Positions 51,578-59,983 of a stretch of 64,000 bases of DNA are shown here, piece by piece (positions within the stretch are counted from its first letter, which is position 1; each line of letters begins with the position of its first letter). The DNA is from CAZCTO01 sp964501725 (GTDB lineage: Bacteria > Bacillota > Clostridia > Saccharofermentanales > Saccharofermentanaceae). The notes under the pieces are model-generated. The model worked only from the letters and a program-made list of their open reading frames with translations. It searched no databases and had not been told where the DNA came from. Position numbers and translations under genes: made by a program. Location of the stretch: assembly GCA_964501725.1 (NCBI GenBank), contig CAZCTO010000007.1:29306-93305 (forward strand), in the 5' to 3' direction.

Positions 51578-52773
51578 ACCGCGTCACCTCCTTTTATACG
51601 ACTCGCGATCGCTTTGGGAAAAGCAAACATCACAACGACGGCATTCAAAAGCCAATATAACGACGGGTACCAAGCTCCGAAAAAGAAGTACTTAAGAACG
51701 CGGTCATATTTGTTATCCACGAAAAGCGAAAACAACAGTTGGATCATTGAAAGCATAACAAGAACAAAAGATGAGAAGGTCAACCAAATCAATATCTGCC
51801 GGATCTCGTCCGCGTGAAAAAACAGATAACCGGTCACGAAGACCCAGGAGTAAGCCCAAAAAAGGCTCATCCATTGCTCGATATAGATCGGCCACAGGCG
51901 GCGATGACGAATGTCGGGAAGGATCTTCCAGTGCCGTAATATGACCTCCTGGCCGCCTTGTGCCCAACGGATCCTCTGCTTCCAGATCCCTTTGAAGGTT
52001 TCCGGAGCGAGCATCCAGCATAAAGCCTTCGGTTCATAGCGAACATCCCAGAATTTTTCCTGAAGTTTCCAGGATATTGAAATATCTTCGGTGATCATGT
52101 CCATGTCCCACAACCCAACATCGACGAGTGCTTTTTTTCGAAAAGCGACGACCACACCGGAAACCGTCATGATTTTGCCGGATAACCTTTGAGCGCGCTT
52201 AATGGCTCCGATGATCGAGGCGTATTCTACGATCTGAAGTTTGGCAAGAAGCGTGTCCCGATTTCGGATCCTCGGATTTCCGGTGACTGCGCCGAGCCGC
52301 TCGCCGGCGTGAAGAAAATGATAGATCAAGTGATGGATCGCGTAAGCGTCAAGGACGGCGTCCGAATCCACACACACCAGGTACTCGGCTTGCGATGCGT
52401 GGCATGCGAGATTCAAAGCGGCTGCCTTTCCGCGATTCACTTTACAATCGATGATACGAAGTTCAGCGTGTACTCTGGAAAGACGGTCGAGAATCGCTCC
52501 GGTGCCGTCGACGCTTCCGTCGTTGACCGCGATAATTTCCTTGTTCGGGTAGGGAAGTTCGACCATATGTCGGATGGTTTCCTCGATCGTATCCGCCTCG
52601 TTGAAACAGGGGATCAGGATGCTGACCATCGGCCATTCGGTAATTTCAGATATCGGATGCGATTTTGACTCGCGTCTTTTCGTGAAAATGATCGAACCGG
52701 CGATCCAGATCAGCGACATCAAAAGCGGATACCAAAAAACATATGCGGCAAGGGTATGAACAGCTTGACTCAA
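51544..52773 (-). CDS. pgaC: PgaC/IcaA-type poly-beta-1,6-N-acetylglucosamine synthase
   Basis: About 409 residues from a TTG at 52773 (AGAGGAATCGAGAA before it; a longer frame to 52803 exists). A membrane segment lies at about 12-32. The GT2 domain follows with VSILIPCFNEADTIEETI, AVNDGSVDGT, CVDSDAVLDA, MITEDISISW (TED) and KQRIRWAQGGQEV (QxxRW), then three to four membrane segments. It polymerises and exports a beta-linked N-acetylhexosamine chain from UDP-GlcNAc. The QRIRWAQGG and WMLAPETFKGIW stretches favour PgaC/IcaA over cellulose synthase. No deacetylase or exporter gene adjoins it. Confidence 0.85.
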   Translation of the reverse strand: MSQAVHTLAAYVFWYPLLMSLIWIAGSIIFTKRRESKSHPISEITEWPMVSILIPCFNEADTIEETIRHMVELPYPNKEIIAVNDGSVDGTGAILDRLSRVHAELRIIDCKVNRGKAAALNLACHASQAEYLVCVDSDAVLDAYAIHHLIYHFLHAGERLGAVTGNPRIRNRDTLLAKLQIVEYASIIGAIKRAQRLSGKIMTVSGVVVAFRKKALVDVGLWDMDMITEDISISWKLQEKFWDVRYEPKALCWMLAPETFKGIWKQRIRWAQGGQEVILRHWKILPDIRHRRLWPIYIEQWMSLFWAYSWVFVTGYLFFHADEIRQILIWLTFSSFVLVMLSMIQLLFSLFVDNKYDRVLKYFFFGAWYPSLYWLLNAVVVMFAFPKAIASRIKGGDAVWQSPDRGFRK

Positions 52774-53095
52774 TTCTCGATTCCTCTTATAACTGCGTAG
52801 CACTCGCTACGGGCAAAAAACGTTTACCATTGTATCAATAATGCAGAGGATAGCAAGAGAAGAAAGACGAATATCAACTAATTCTGTGAACTGCAAATGA
52901 TATTGCCTCTGCGAAATATAGAGACAACAATCTGAAATCAAAATAACGAAGCGTTCAAGCAAAACGACGTAAAACTCAGTTGCGAAAGCCTAAGAGTATG
53001 CGAGCTGTCGCATCTTCAAATCATAGTTTTTTATTACTAATCATGCTATAATAAATCAATAATTATTGTATCAAGCAGAAAAAGGGGTTTTTTTA
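52774..53095. other. Divergent intergenic region
   Basis: 322 bases between pgaC (minus) and the broken lipoprotein gene (plus). An extended -10 (TGCTATAAT, 53044-53052) serves the plus gene. No cyclic-di-GMP riboswitch consensus (CACGCA...GGGAC) was seen before pgaC, and no gene. Confidence 0.4.
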
Positions 53096-53602
53096 GTGAA
53101 GAAGATGCGTTAACTGTTTGCTCTTGTTTTAGCGTTATCCATGATTTTATCCTTGACCGCTTGCTCAAAAAAAGCGATCAGCCCGGATAAATTCGAAGAC
53201 ATTATGAAAAAGAAGTTTAATTACACGGTTGAAGAAGGTGACATGAGCAATTACAATTTCGAGGATCTGGATGATTTTCTGGTCGCCAGAGGTGAAGATA
53301 ACATTTCCAATTTTCAGTATTTTCTGTTTAAAGAAGCAGACAGTGCAGAAGACGGCTTCGAAGATATGGTTGAACAATTCGAGGATTTAGAAGAAGACGA
53401 TTATTTTGACGGTACGATCAAAAAGAGCGGATCCGACAGTTTTGAGAAGGTTGTTATTCAGGGAGATCTTTTTGTTAGAGAGGCTTACGTGGTCATTATC
53501 CGTTCCGGAAAGATGTGCATCATGGCGACGTATACTTATCCTGATCTTGAGGATAAGGTCGTCAAAAAAATTGACGACATCATCAAGGAACTTGGTTACT
53601 GA
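53096..53602 (+). pseudogene. Lipoprotein gene with an in-frame TAA in the signal peptide
   Basis: From a GTG at 53096 (AAAGGGG upstream) the frame reads VKKMR, TAA (53111-53113), then LFALVLALSMILSLTACSKK and an open frame to 53602. It is the paralogue of the lipoprotein at 29817 (MKKIRNFIVCLLVVAMTVSL...SACSKK); both share FDGTIKKSGS..FEKVVI.G and end in a KKI.DIIKELGY-like helix. The TAA stands where a basic residue such as AAA Lys is expected. Restart at the ATG at 53141 would give MILSLTACSKK, too short for a good signal peptide. About 168 codons in all. Confidence 0.75.
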
Positions 53603-53712
53603 TCCTTATATTTGATGTACCGGACGCACCCGTCGTCGGCGGGAACTCGATGAAGAGGAAAGGCTGAGGCGCTTTTTAAAAACACCGCCTGTGCTTCTTG
53701 CATAACGGGCCG

Positions 53713-53744
53713 AAATCGCGCGGAGCAATCTGCGCGATTTTTTT
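53713..53744 (+). terminator. Rho-independent terminator after the broken lipoprotein gene
   Basis: AAATCGCGC (53713-53721) pairs with GCGCGATTT (53732-53740), loop 10 nt, followed by a T run to 53744. Confidence 0.85.
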
Positions 53745-53800
53745 GTAACACGGCGCTTCATGTGGCAAAATGAAAAGAGTAAAGAGGTGGTTATTTCATT

Positions 53801-53890
53801 TTGCGTCGCGGCTTGATTGAAGAAGGTTTCATGGTGAGAACCCCGAACGGCGCGGAGTACCGCCGGGCTGACGGTACTGCAGACGATTAA
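53801..53890 (+). pseudogene. Possible C-terminal remnant of a DUF2087-type regulator
   Basis: A TTG with AGAGGTGG upstream opens LRRGLIEEGFMVRTPNGAEY then RRADGTADD and a stop. The pattern LRR.L.(E/D).G...RT..G..Y is that of the end of DUF2087 domains. Only 29 codons remain and no other part is found. Tentative. Confidence 0.35.
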
Positions 53891-53926
53891 TTTCCCGGGG
53901 GGAGTCATTGGAAAGAGGTTAAGGTC

Positions 53927-54760
53927 ATGGCAGTGGATGAACGATACATATCTGACGTAGAAGCGATTCTATCACACCGGTACGATAACGGGGCGGACCT
54001 GTGGACCACTCCCGACAAACGCATTATTAAAGGGGCACCATTTTCGACCATCGAGTGTATCATGTATCTTCTGGAACTGGGCATGGCGCCGGATGAGCCG
54101 GTGTTAAAAGCGGCGGCCGATCTGATTTTCGAGGCATGGAGTGAGGACGGGCGTTTCCATGTATATCCGACGGGTGCGGTGTATCCGTGCCAGACAGTCA
54201 TGGCGACTGCTACGCTTTGCCACTTGGGCTATGCCGGGGATCCGCGGATCCGGGAAACTTTTCTGCATCTGCTGAATACCCGGCATACGGACGGCGGTTG
54301 GCGATGCAAAAAATTCAGCTTCGGCAGAGGGCCGGAGACGGAGTGTTCCAATCCTTTGCCGACGCTTTCGGCGCTGGACGCATTCCGCTTCAGCGATGAG
54401 TTCAGGGAAGAGCCGTCTCTTTCCGAAGCCGTGGAGTTTCTTTTAGAACACTGGAGGATCCGGACGCCGGTCGGCCCCTGCCACTACGGAATGGGGACCT
54501 TGTTCATGCAAGTCGAGTACCCGTTTCGAAACTACAATCTTTTTGTATATGTTTATGTCCTTTCATTCTATAAAAAGTCGCGGACGGACAAGCGATTCCT
54601 TGAAGCACTGGAAGCCCTCGAGCGTAAAATGATCGACGGGCAAATCGTCGTAGAGCGCGTCGGGCAAAAACTCGCTGACCTTTCTTTCTGCAAAAAAGGA
54701 CAAACGAGCGAGCTTGCAACCCGGCGTTACCGGGAGATTATGGCAAATATGGGTCGGTGA
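53927..54760 (+). CDS. Prenyltransferase/squalene-oxidase-like toroid protein
   Basis: 277 residues of repeated alpha-helix pairs. Short motifs such as FHVYPTGAVYPCQTVMATAT, GDPRIRETFLHLLNTRHTDG and GWRC resemble the alpha/alpha toroid of squalene cyclases and prenyltransferases. The catalytic DXDD of cyclases is not visible, and the length is about half of a cyclase. Cysteines and histidines (C-Q-T, C-H-L-G, CHYG) could bind metal. AAAGAGG lies before the ATG. It is more likely a substrate-binding or modified-fold protein than a terpene cyclase. Convergent with the esterase. Confidence 0.65.
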   Translation: MAVDERYISDVEAILSHRYDNGADLWTTPDKRIIKGAPFSTIECIMYLLELGMAPDEPVLKAAADLIFEAWSEDGRFHVYPTGAVYPCQTVMATATLCHLGYAGDPRIRETFLHLLNTRHTDGGWRCKKFSFGRGPETECSNPLPTLSALDAFRFSDEFREEPSLSEAVEFLLEHWRIRTPVGPCHYGMGTLFMQVEYPFRNYNLFVYVYVLSFYKKSRTDKRFLEALEALERKMIDGQIVVERVGQKLADLSFCKKGQTSELATRRYREIMANMGR

Positions 54761-54774
54761 AAATGAGAAGAGAT

Positions 54775-55710
54775 TTACGCCTCTTCTGTTCCGTAAAACA
54801 TCTTTAGGGCAGTCCGGATAGATGGCTTGAACACCGTGTTATGGCCGTACCCCTGGATGATTTCGTATTTCAAGACAGTACCTTCGTCTCCGCGCGCTTT
54901 CATCTCCTCGACAAATGAAGTGATTGAACTGACAAATTGTGCCGGCTCGCTTTTGCCTGCGCATATATATACTTTGCAAGCAAGGGATTTATTGCGCTCG
55001 TAATAGGCTTTCGCAAAGTCTTTGATATAAAGGGAGTTTGTGGAAGCCTGAAAAGACGGACTGCCGATATAATAATTTGCAAAAAGATTATTGCCGATTA
55101 CATCTGAGTTATACATTGCATAAAAGGCAAAGTATCCTCCGTACGAATGACCGGTAAGCGTCATGTTTTCACTGTCGACCGGAAAAATCTCAGAAAGGTA
55201 CGGAACCAGATTATCCGTGATAAAGTGAAAATAACTCTCCGGGTCAGTCACCAAATCCCGCACGCGAATGTCTTCATATTTGTAGCCGTTCGGATAACCG
55301 ATGCTTACAAGAATCACCGGCTCAATCTCGCCGTCAACCATCATCGGTCGAAGTTCGGGATGATCGCTTAAGCGCCATACTCCATCGGTCATGACGACCA
55401 TCGGATACTTCTGATTCTCGTTATAATCGGGCGGCAATGAAATATGGACCACGAACGTGTCGCCGATTTCCTTATCATAAATGGAAAGTTCCAAAATGTA
55501 ATCCGCGCATTCGGGATCCAAAGACGTTACTTCCTCATAGTAGATATGTTCCGGAGACAATTTGCCAAGCGTGATGCTGTTTCTTTCCTCCGAAAGAAGT
55601 TCTTGCGCGAAGGATTTTATCGTGACTTTGGGACCCCGATTGCACCCTGAAAGCATGATAAGAAGAGTCATAATCAATGTACAAAGAATCATGTATCTTT
55701 TCTTCATCAT
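54775..55710 (-). CDS. Secreted esterase-like lipoprotein (alpha/beta hydrolase)
   Basis: 311 residues with a lipoprotein signal peptide ending LSGC (C23). The mature part is a putative-esterase alpha/beta hydrolase: the nucleophile elbow GHSYGGYFA holds S189, PVILVSIGYPNG is the oxyanion-side strand, and GYGHNTVF near the C-terminus holds the likely catalytic histidine. Relatives include siderophore and feruloyl-type esterases, which would fit a plant-fibre degrader that removes ester groups from hemicellulose. AAAGGAG precedes the ATG. Confidence 0.8.
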   Translation of the reverse strand: MMKKRYMILCTLIMTLLIMLSGCNRGPKVTIKSFAQELLSEERNSITLGKLSPEHIYYEEVTSLDPECADYILELSIYDKEIGDTFVVHISLPPDYNENQKYPMVVMTDGVWRLSDHPELRPMMVDGEIEPVILVSIGYPNGYKYEDIRVRDLVTDPESYFHFITDNLVPYLSEIFPVDSENMTLTGHSYGGYFAFYAMYNSDVIGNNLFANYYIGSPSFQASTNSLYIKDFAKAYYERNKSLACKVYICAGKSEPAQFVSSITSFVEEMKARGDEGTVLKYEIIQGYGHNTVFKPSIRTALKMFYGTEEA

Positions 55711-55942
55711 CGGAATCTCCTTTTGAACTGATTTGGGTTAAGAGTATTACAATTAAGAAAAATTGACAATAACTCGAAAGTGTTTATTTGAGTGACGAAG
55801 TAAACAAAAAATATGTAAAAATAAGTAAACGTCGATCGTGGAGGAATAGATTTGCACACAAAACAAATGTACAGTAAAATAAGTTTTATCTTTTGAACCG
55901 TCGGGTTTGAAATAGCGCTAACAACATACGGAGGCAAAGCTA

Positions 55943-56428
55943 ATGATCATCGTCTATGAGTCCAAGACGGGTTTTACGAAAAGGTATGCCAAAATGCTTG
56001 CGGCAAAGACAAATCTGAAGGTTTTTCGAGTTCAAGAACTTGCGCAAGTGAATCCAACCGAAGAGATCATTTTTCTTGGCTGGATGAAGGTCGGAAAGAT
56101 CCAGGGCCTTGCCAGGACGCGAAAACATAAAGTGGTCGCCGTTTGCGGATCGGGCACCGGCGCAATCGCTGAGCCGAGCCCGGAGGTCGTTATTAAAAGA
56201 AATAAGATCGAAGGGATGCCGTTTTTCTACCTGCGAGGCGGATGTTTCCCTTTGCACGACATCAAGGGCATCGATAAAATAATGCTTTCTTTGTTTTTAA
56301 AAATGATCGAAAGCCGTAAAGTTAAGGATGAAAAAACCAAAGAGTCTATCTCAATCATCGAGAACGGTTTTGACGGCGTAAAAGAAGAAAATCTTGAGCC
56401 GGTACTCGAATGGCTGAAAGCAAGGTAA
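55943..56428 (+). CDS. Flavodoxin-like protein
   Basis: 161 residues starting MIIVYESKTGFTKRYAKMLA, with the FMN-phosphate loop ESKTGFTKRYA (T.T/G.T..YA pattern), then EEIIFLGWMKVGKIQGLART and VVAVCGSGTGAI. Flavodoxin-like domains shuttle electrons using FMN. A truncated copy lies 8.5 kb upstream at 47345. GGAGGC precedes the ATG. Confidence 0.8.
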   Translation: MIIVYESKTGFTKRYAKMLAAKTNLKVFRVQELAQVNPTEEIIFLGWMKVGKIQGLARTRKHKVVAVCGSGTGAIAEPSPEVVIKRNKIEGMPFFYLRGGCFPLHDIKGIDKIMLSLFLKMIESRKVKDEKTKESISIIENGFDGVKEENLEPVLEWLKAR

Positions 56429-56483
56429 CGAAGAGATCTTTTTTCGCGGCTTGATCATGGTGTCGCGCCGAAGGAGGTCCGAA

Positions 56484-58169
56484 ATGATGAGAAAAAGCGG
56501 TAGAATTCTATCCGGTATCTGTATGATCGCGATCCTTCTTTCGGGATGCGCGCGAAGTTCCTTAGCGACCGGCAGTGTGGTAAATGAGGAGACCCGACCG
56601 GCAACGGAAACTTCGTCCGTGCAGGAAATGTCCGTTATCACGGAAGAGACTCAAGCTCCCGTTACACCGAGACCCATCAGTCTCGGGGTTAATCTGGAAG
56701 GTGCATCGGACTGGTGTGTGGACTGGCCTTTCAATGACATTATGAAATGCTCGAGGGCCTTTTTCACGCAGAATTCGACGTGGGTCGAAAATGGAAATAA
56801 CGCTTGGGATACAGAGTATATCGGACAAATTCCGATGGGGGAGAACGGGTATCCGCTGGAATTGCCGGTAGACTTCAAGGGCGCGGAGGCTCCTCAAATC
56901 ATCACGACGGTCTGGGCAAACACACAAGCCATGCCGCTCGGTGACTATGAAGTTTATTATAACGGTGAAGGTGAAATCAGTTTCGGGCTGGACGCAACCG
57001 GAGAGGTCAAAGGTGAGGGTCGCATGGTCATGCATCTTACCGATGAGAGTAATATTGCTTCCATGTCCGTGATCCGGTCTTCTGCGGAAGACCCGATTCG
57101 TAATATCCGGATTTACCTTCCCGGTGCGGATCCGGCGGAGGTTTTCAATCCTGTTTTTCTTGAGAAATGCGAGCCGTTCGCGGCGATTCGATTCATGGAT
57201 TGGGGGGAGACCAATTTTTCGCCGCTGGAAAACTGGGACGACCGGTCGAAGCCGGAGGACATCACGTTCACGACCGGGAAGGGTTTCCCCTACGAGTATA
57301 TGATTGAGCTCGCCAACACACTCCATAAGGATATATGGATCTGCATTCCGCACAAGGCGAACGACGAATACATACGGGAGATGGCGAAGCTTTTCGGGGA
57401 GAAACTCGATCCGGATATTCATGTATATGTTGAGTATTCCAACGAGGTTTGGAACTGGATGTTCGATCAGGCGCAGTACCTCTTGAACGAAGGTGATCAG
57501 GAGACGGACTGGCCGGAACGTATCGTGCCGTTTATTCAGAACGCGCTTGATGTGTTCTATGAGAACTGGCCGGAGGATAAATCAAGAGTGTCACGTGTTC
57601 TGGGTATGCAGGTGGGTTACTACGATGTCAGCGAACGCATTGCCCTCAATATGAGACCCGGTAGTTTTGACCTGATTGCGCCGACTGCGTATTTCGGTTT
57701 TGATGAAGCCGCGATAGATGCTTTGGAAAAAGCGGGCAGCAATGCGGATTCGGAATTGATCGGACGTCTTGCCGAAAAAGCAGTTACTGATATGCAGGCT
57801 GAAATCCAGGGAATTGCGGACCTTTGTAACACACTCGGCGTGGGCATGGTCTATTATGAGGCAGGCCAGCATCTGACGCCCGAGCCGTTCGGAAGCGATC
57901 AGGATTATAACCAGGCCTTGGTCGATTTTCAGCACGATCCGGCAATGTATGATATTTACATGAAAATGTTCGAAGAACTCGAAGATATCCATGTTGATAA
58001 AAACGGAGACACAACGCTTTGCATGCTTTTCAGCCTGACCGGTTCCGACAGCGGTCGATACGGATCCTGGGGCCTTTTGACGAATATTTTTGATGAGGTT
58101 GATCTGGAATATATTCCCAAATACCGGGCGGTCCGGGATTACATGAACGGAACGGCGGAAGCATCATAG
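56484..58169 (+). CDS. Large secreted lipoprotein related to cellulose-binding/glycoside-hydrolase-like proteins
   Basis: 561 residues from the ATG at 56484 (AAGGAGGTCC before it). The lipoprotein signal ends LLSGC; a Thr/Glu/Pro linker follows (to about 60). The body starts SLGVNLEGASDWCVDWPFND and contains PFAAIRFMDWGETNFSPLEN, HKDIWICIPHKANDEYIREM, DIHVYVEYSNEVWNWMFDQA and LGVGMVYYEAGQH. This looks like a TIM-barrel of the clan-A glycoside hydrolase type, with candidate acid E in YSNEVWN and candidate nucleophile E in YYEAGQH. Proteins of this build occur in Planctomycetes and Bacteroidetes as 'cellulose-binding' domain proteins. Substrate not known. Confidence 0.65.
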   Translation: MMRKSGRILSGICMIAILLSGCARSSLATGSVVNEETRPATETSSVQEMSVITEETQAPVTPRPISLGVNLEGASDWCVDWPFNDIMKCSRAFFTQNSTWVENGNNAWDTEYIGQIPMGENGYPLELPVDFKGAEAPQIITTVWANTQAMPLGDYEVYYNGEGEISFGLDATGEVKGEGRMVMHLTDESNIASMSVIRSSAEDPIRNIRIYLPGADPAEVFNPVFLEKCEPFAAIRFMDWGETNFSPLENWDDRSKPEDITFTTGKGFPYEYMIELANTLHKDIWICIPHKANDEYIREMAKLFGEKLDPDIHVYVEYSNEVWNWMFDQAQYLLNEGDQETDWPERIVPFIQNALDVFYENWPEDKSRVSRVLGMQVGYYDVSERIALNMRPGSFDLIAPTAYFGFDEAAIDALEKAGSNADSELIGRLAEKAVTDMQAEIQGIADLCNTLGVGMVYYEAGQHLTPEPFGSDQDYNQALVDFQHDPAMYDIYMKMFEELEDIHVDKNGDTTLCMLFSLTGSDSGRYGSWGLLTNIFDEVDLEYIPKYRAVRDYMNGTAEAS

Positions 58170-58578
58170 CGCTTATCAATCCCCAAAAGCGAGAGGCACC
58201 GGCATATAATGGCTCTTCACCTATTTCCGTGAAATGAGTAATCCGTGACAAAAATGAGCCGGCGTTCCCGCGAGTGAGATCCACCTTCACAAAAGATTAC
58301 GTCCAGGTTAAGGGTGCTTGAGCGCATGGACCGTTTCCCCTGAAAGATTATTTAGGAAGCCTGAGCGGAAAGTCACTCGGCAATCGATTCCGAAGCGACC
58401 GGAATCGGGTCTTTGTCCAGCTACTCCGGGGATTTAACCCGTGAGACAAAAACCGCGGTGCATTTTGGCGATTTTAGTCCGGCAGGCAAATGCCAAGCAT
58501 GATGAAAGGAAGAGCAACAGGTGCGTAACGTCCTTCTTGACGGGAATCAGAACTCTTCGTCAATAAATAGCAGTTCAA
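58170..58578. other. Intergenic region before repeat array 2
   Basis: About 400 bases without a supported gene. A GTG-started frame from 58521 runs into the repeats but contains only repeat-encoded residues, so I do not call it a gene. The last bases (CAATAAATAGCAGTTCAA) resemble those just before array 1. Confidence 0.4.
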
Positions 58579-58915
58579 CCTACTCAAACACGCTCAACTG
58601 CCGATTGAGTAGGCTCGTTAATGATAAAAATCCCGCACCGGCGGCCCGGCGGACCTACTCAAACACTCTCAACTTCCGATTGAGTAGGCTCGTTCATGAT
58701 AGAAACTTTGCACCGGGAGCCCGGCGGACCTACTCAAACACGCTCAACTGCCGATTGAGTAGGCTTGTTCATGATAGAAACTTTGCACCGGCGGCCCGGC
58801 GGACCTACTCAAACACGTTCAACTGCCGATTGAGTAGGCTCGTTCATGATAGAAACTTTGCACCGGCGGCCCGGCGGACCTACTCAAACACGTTCAACTG
58901 CCGATTGAGTAGGCT
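58579..58915. repeat. 75-bp palindromic tandem repeat array 2 (five visible units, cut by a gap)
   Basis: Units start at 58579, 58654, 58729, 58804 and 58879, exactly 75 apart. The 37-base hairpin part is nearly the same as in array 1 (CCTACTCAA, CTCAACTGCCGA, TTGAGTAGG). The 38-base linker is a subfamily of its own, with TTCATGATAGAAACTTTGCA and CCGGCGGCCCGGCGGA conserved within the array. The five units are more alike than those of array 1, which suggests recent expansion. Confidence 0.9.
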
Positions 58916-59015
58916 NNNNNNNNNNNNNNNNNNNNNNNNNNNNNNNNNNNNNNNNNNNNNNNNNNNNNNNNNNNNNNNNNNNNNNNNNNNNNNNNNNNNN
59001 NNNNNNNNNNNNNNN
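58916..59015. other. Assembly gap (100 N) at the end of repeat array 2
   Basis: Exactly 100 N, a placeholder. The right side (59016) is already inside a coding frame, so the end of the array and the 5' end of the next gene are missing. Confidence 0.98.
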
Positions 59016-59983
59016 TTGAAAGCATAAGAAGAGAGCAGACAGAAACATCTCAACCGACTGAAAAGACAACCAAAGAGACAACAAGTCCGGAGACCACTGC
59101 GCCTGCTCCGACGACGGCGGACGGCATCGTTCTCCCCGCGGAATTCCCGCTGGTTGACTGTTCGACGGCTCGTATCCCGATTACCGAAGCGCTCTATGAG
59201 CTGTTCGTAAATAATTACGAGCTCGAAGGCCCGGTGCCGATTTGCTCCAAAACCCACCAGGCACTTTTGAACCTGGCTGACGGCACGGTCGATTTTGTTT
59301 TTGCTATTCTGCCGACGGATGAGGAAGTTGCATACTATGATGAGAAAAACGTTGATATCGAGGCACGGCTATACGGTTGCGACGGTTTAATCTTTATCGG
59401 GAACTCGGCAAATCCTGTCAAGAATCTGACCCCTGATCAAATTAAAGCCATTTACAGAGGCGAAATCACGAACTGGAAGGATCTGGGGGGAGATGACGCA
59501 CCGATCAAGGCATATTATCGCGATTCACAGTCCGGAAGTCAGCGGTTCTTTGAGTCGTTGGTCTGGGAGGGTGAGACCATTCCCGACTTCGCGGGATTAA
59601 CAAAGGAAATTACCGAAAGTGATGACATGGGAGAAATCACGACAAACGTAATTTTTGACAAGTATGCCATTGGTTTCAATATTATGTCCTATGTGGATAT
59701 GTCTTTTGACTCCAGTGACTTGATGCTTTTCTCGGTAAACGGTGTGGCGCCGTCGACGGAAACACTGGCGGATTCCTCATACGAGTATGTTACCGAGGCT
59801 TATGTATTAATTCGAGCGGACGCACCGGAGAACAGTCCGGAGCGCTGGTTATTCAATTGGTTCGGATGCGACGAGAGTCGTGAATTGCTCCAAAACAACA
59901 GTGAGTTATCGCTTTCTTTCAGCGACCCTTACCTGATTCGTCTCTCGGAGGGAAGCAGGGAGCTGATCCCAATTACGGATTGA
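59016..59983 (+). CDS. PstS-like substrate-binding lipoprotein, 5' end lost in the gap
   Basis: The frame is open from the gap edge (59018 on) and gives about 321 residues. After a Thr/Glu-rich linker (REQTETSQPTEKTTKETTSP, typical of a secreted lipoprotein) comes a PstS/PBP-like domain: VDCSTARIPITEAL, DGLIFIGNSANPVKNLTPDQ, KAIYRGEITNWKDLGG and YYRDSQSGSQRFFESLVW. YRGEITNWKDLG is highly typical of phosphate-binding proteins. The R.SGSGT phosphate motif is altered (RDSQSGSQR), so the ligand is uncertain. The signal peptide would lie in the gap. The 3' end overlaps the convergent AraC gene by 11 bases. Confidence 0.8.

Noticed and set aside
53603..53700. Short frame reading RRRRELDEEERLRRFLKTPP
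   Set aside because: It resembles the end of some small zinc-ribbon proteins but lacks a start and any other domain; too little to call a gene.
58521..58915. Repeat-encoded protein of 25-residue units
   Set aside because: 75 is divisible by three, so any open frame stays open. In array 1 a unit contains a stop in the same frame, and codon content follows the palindrome, not a protein.
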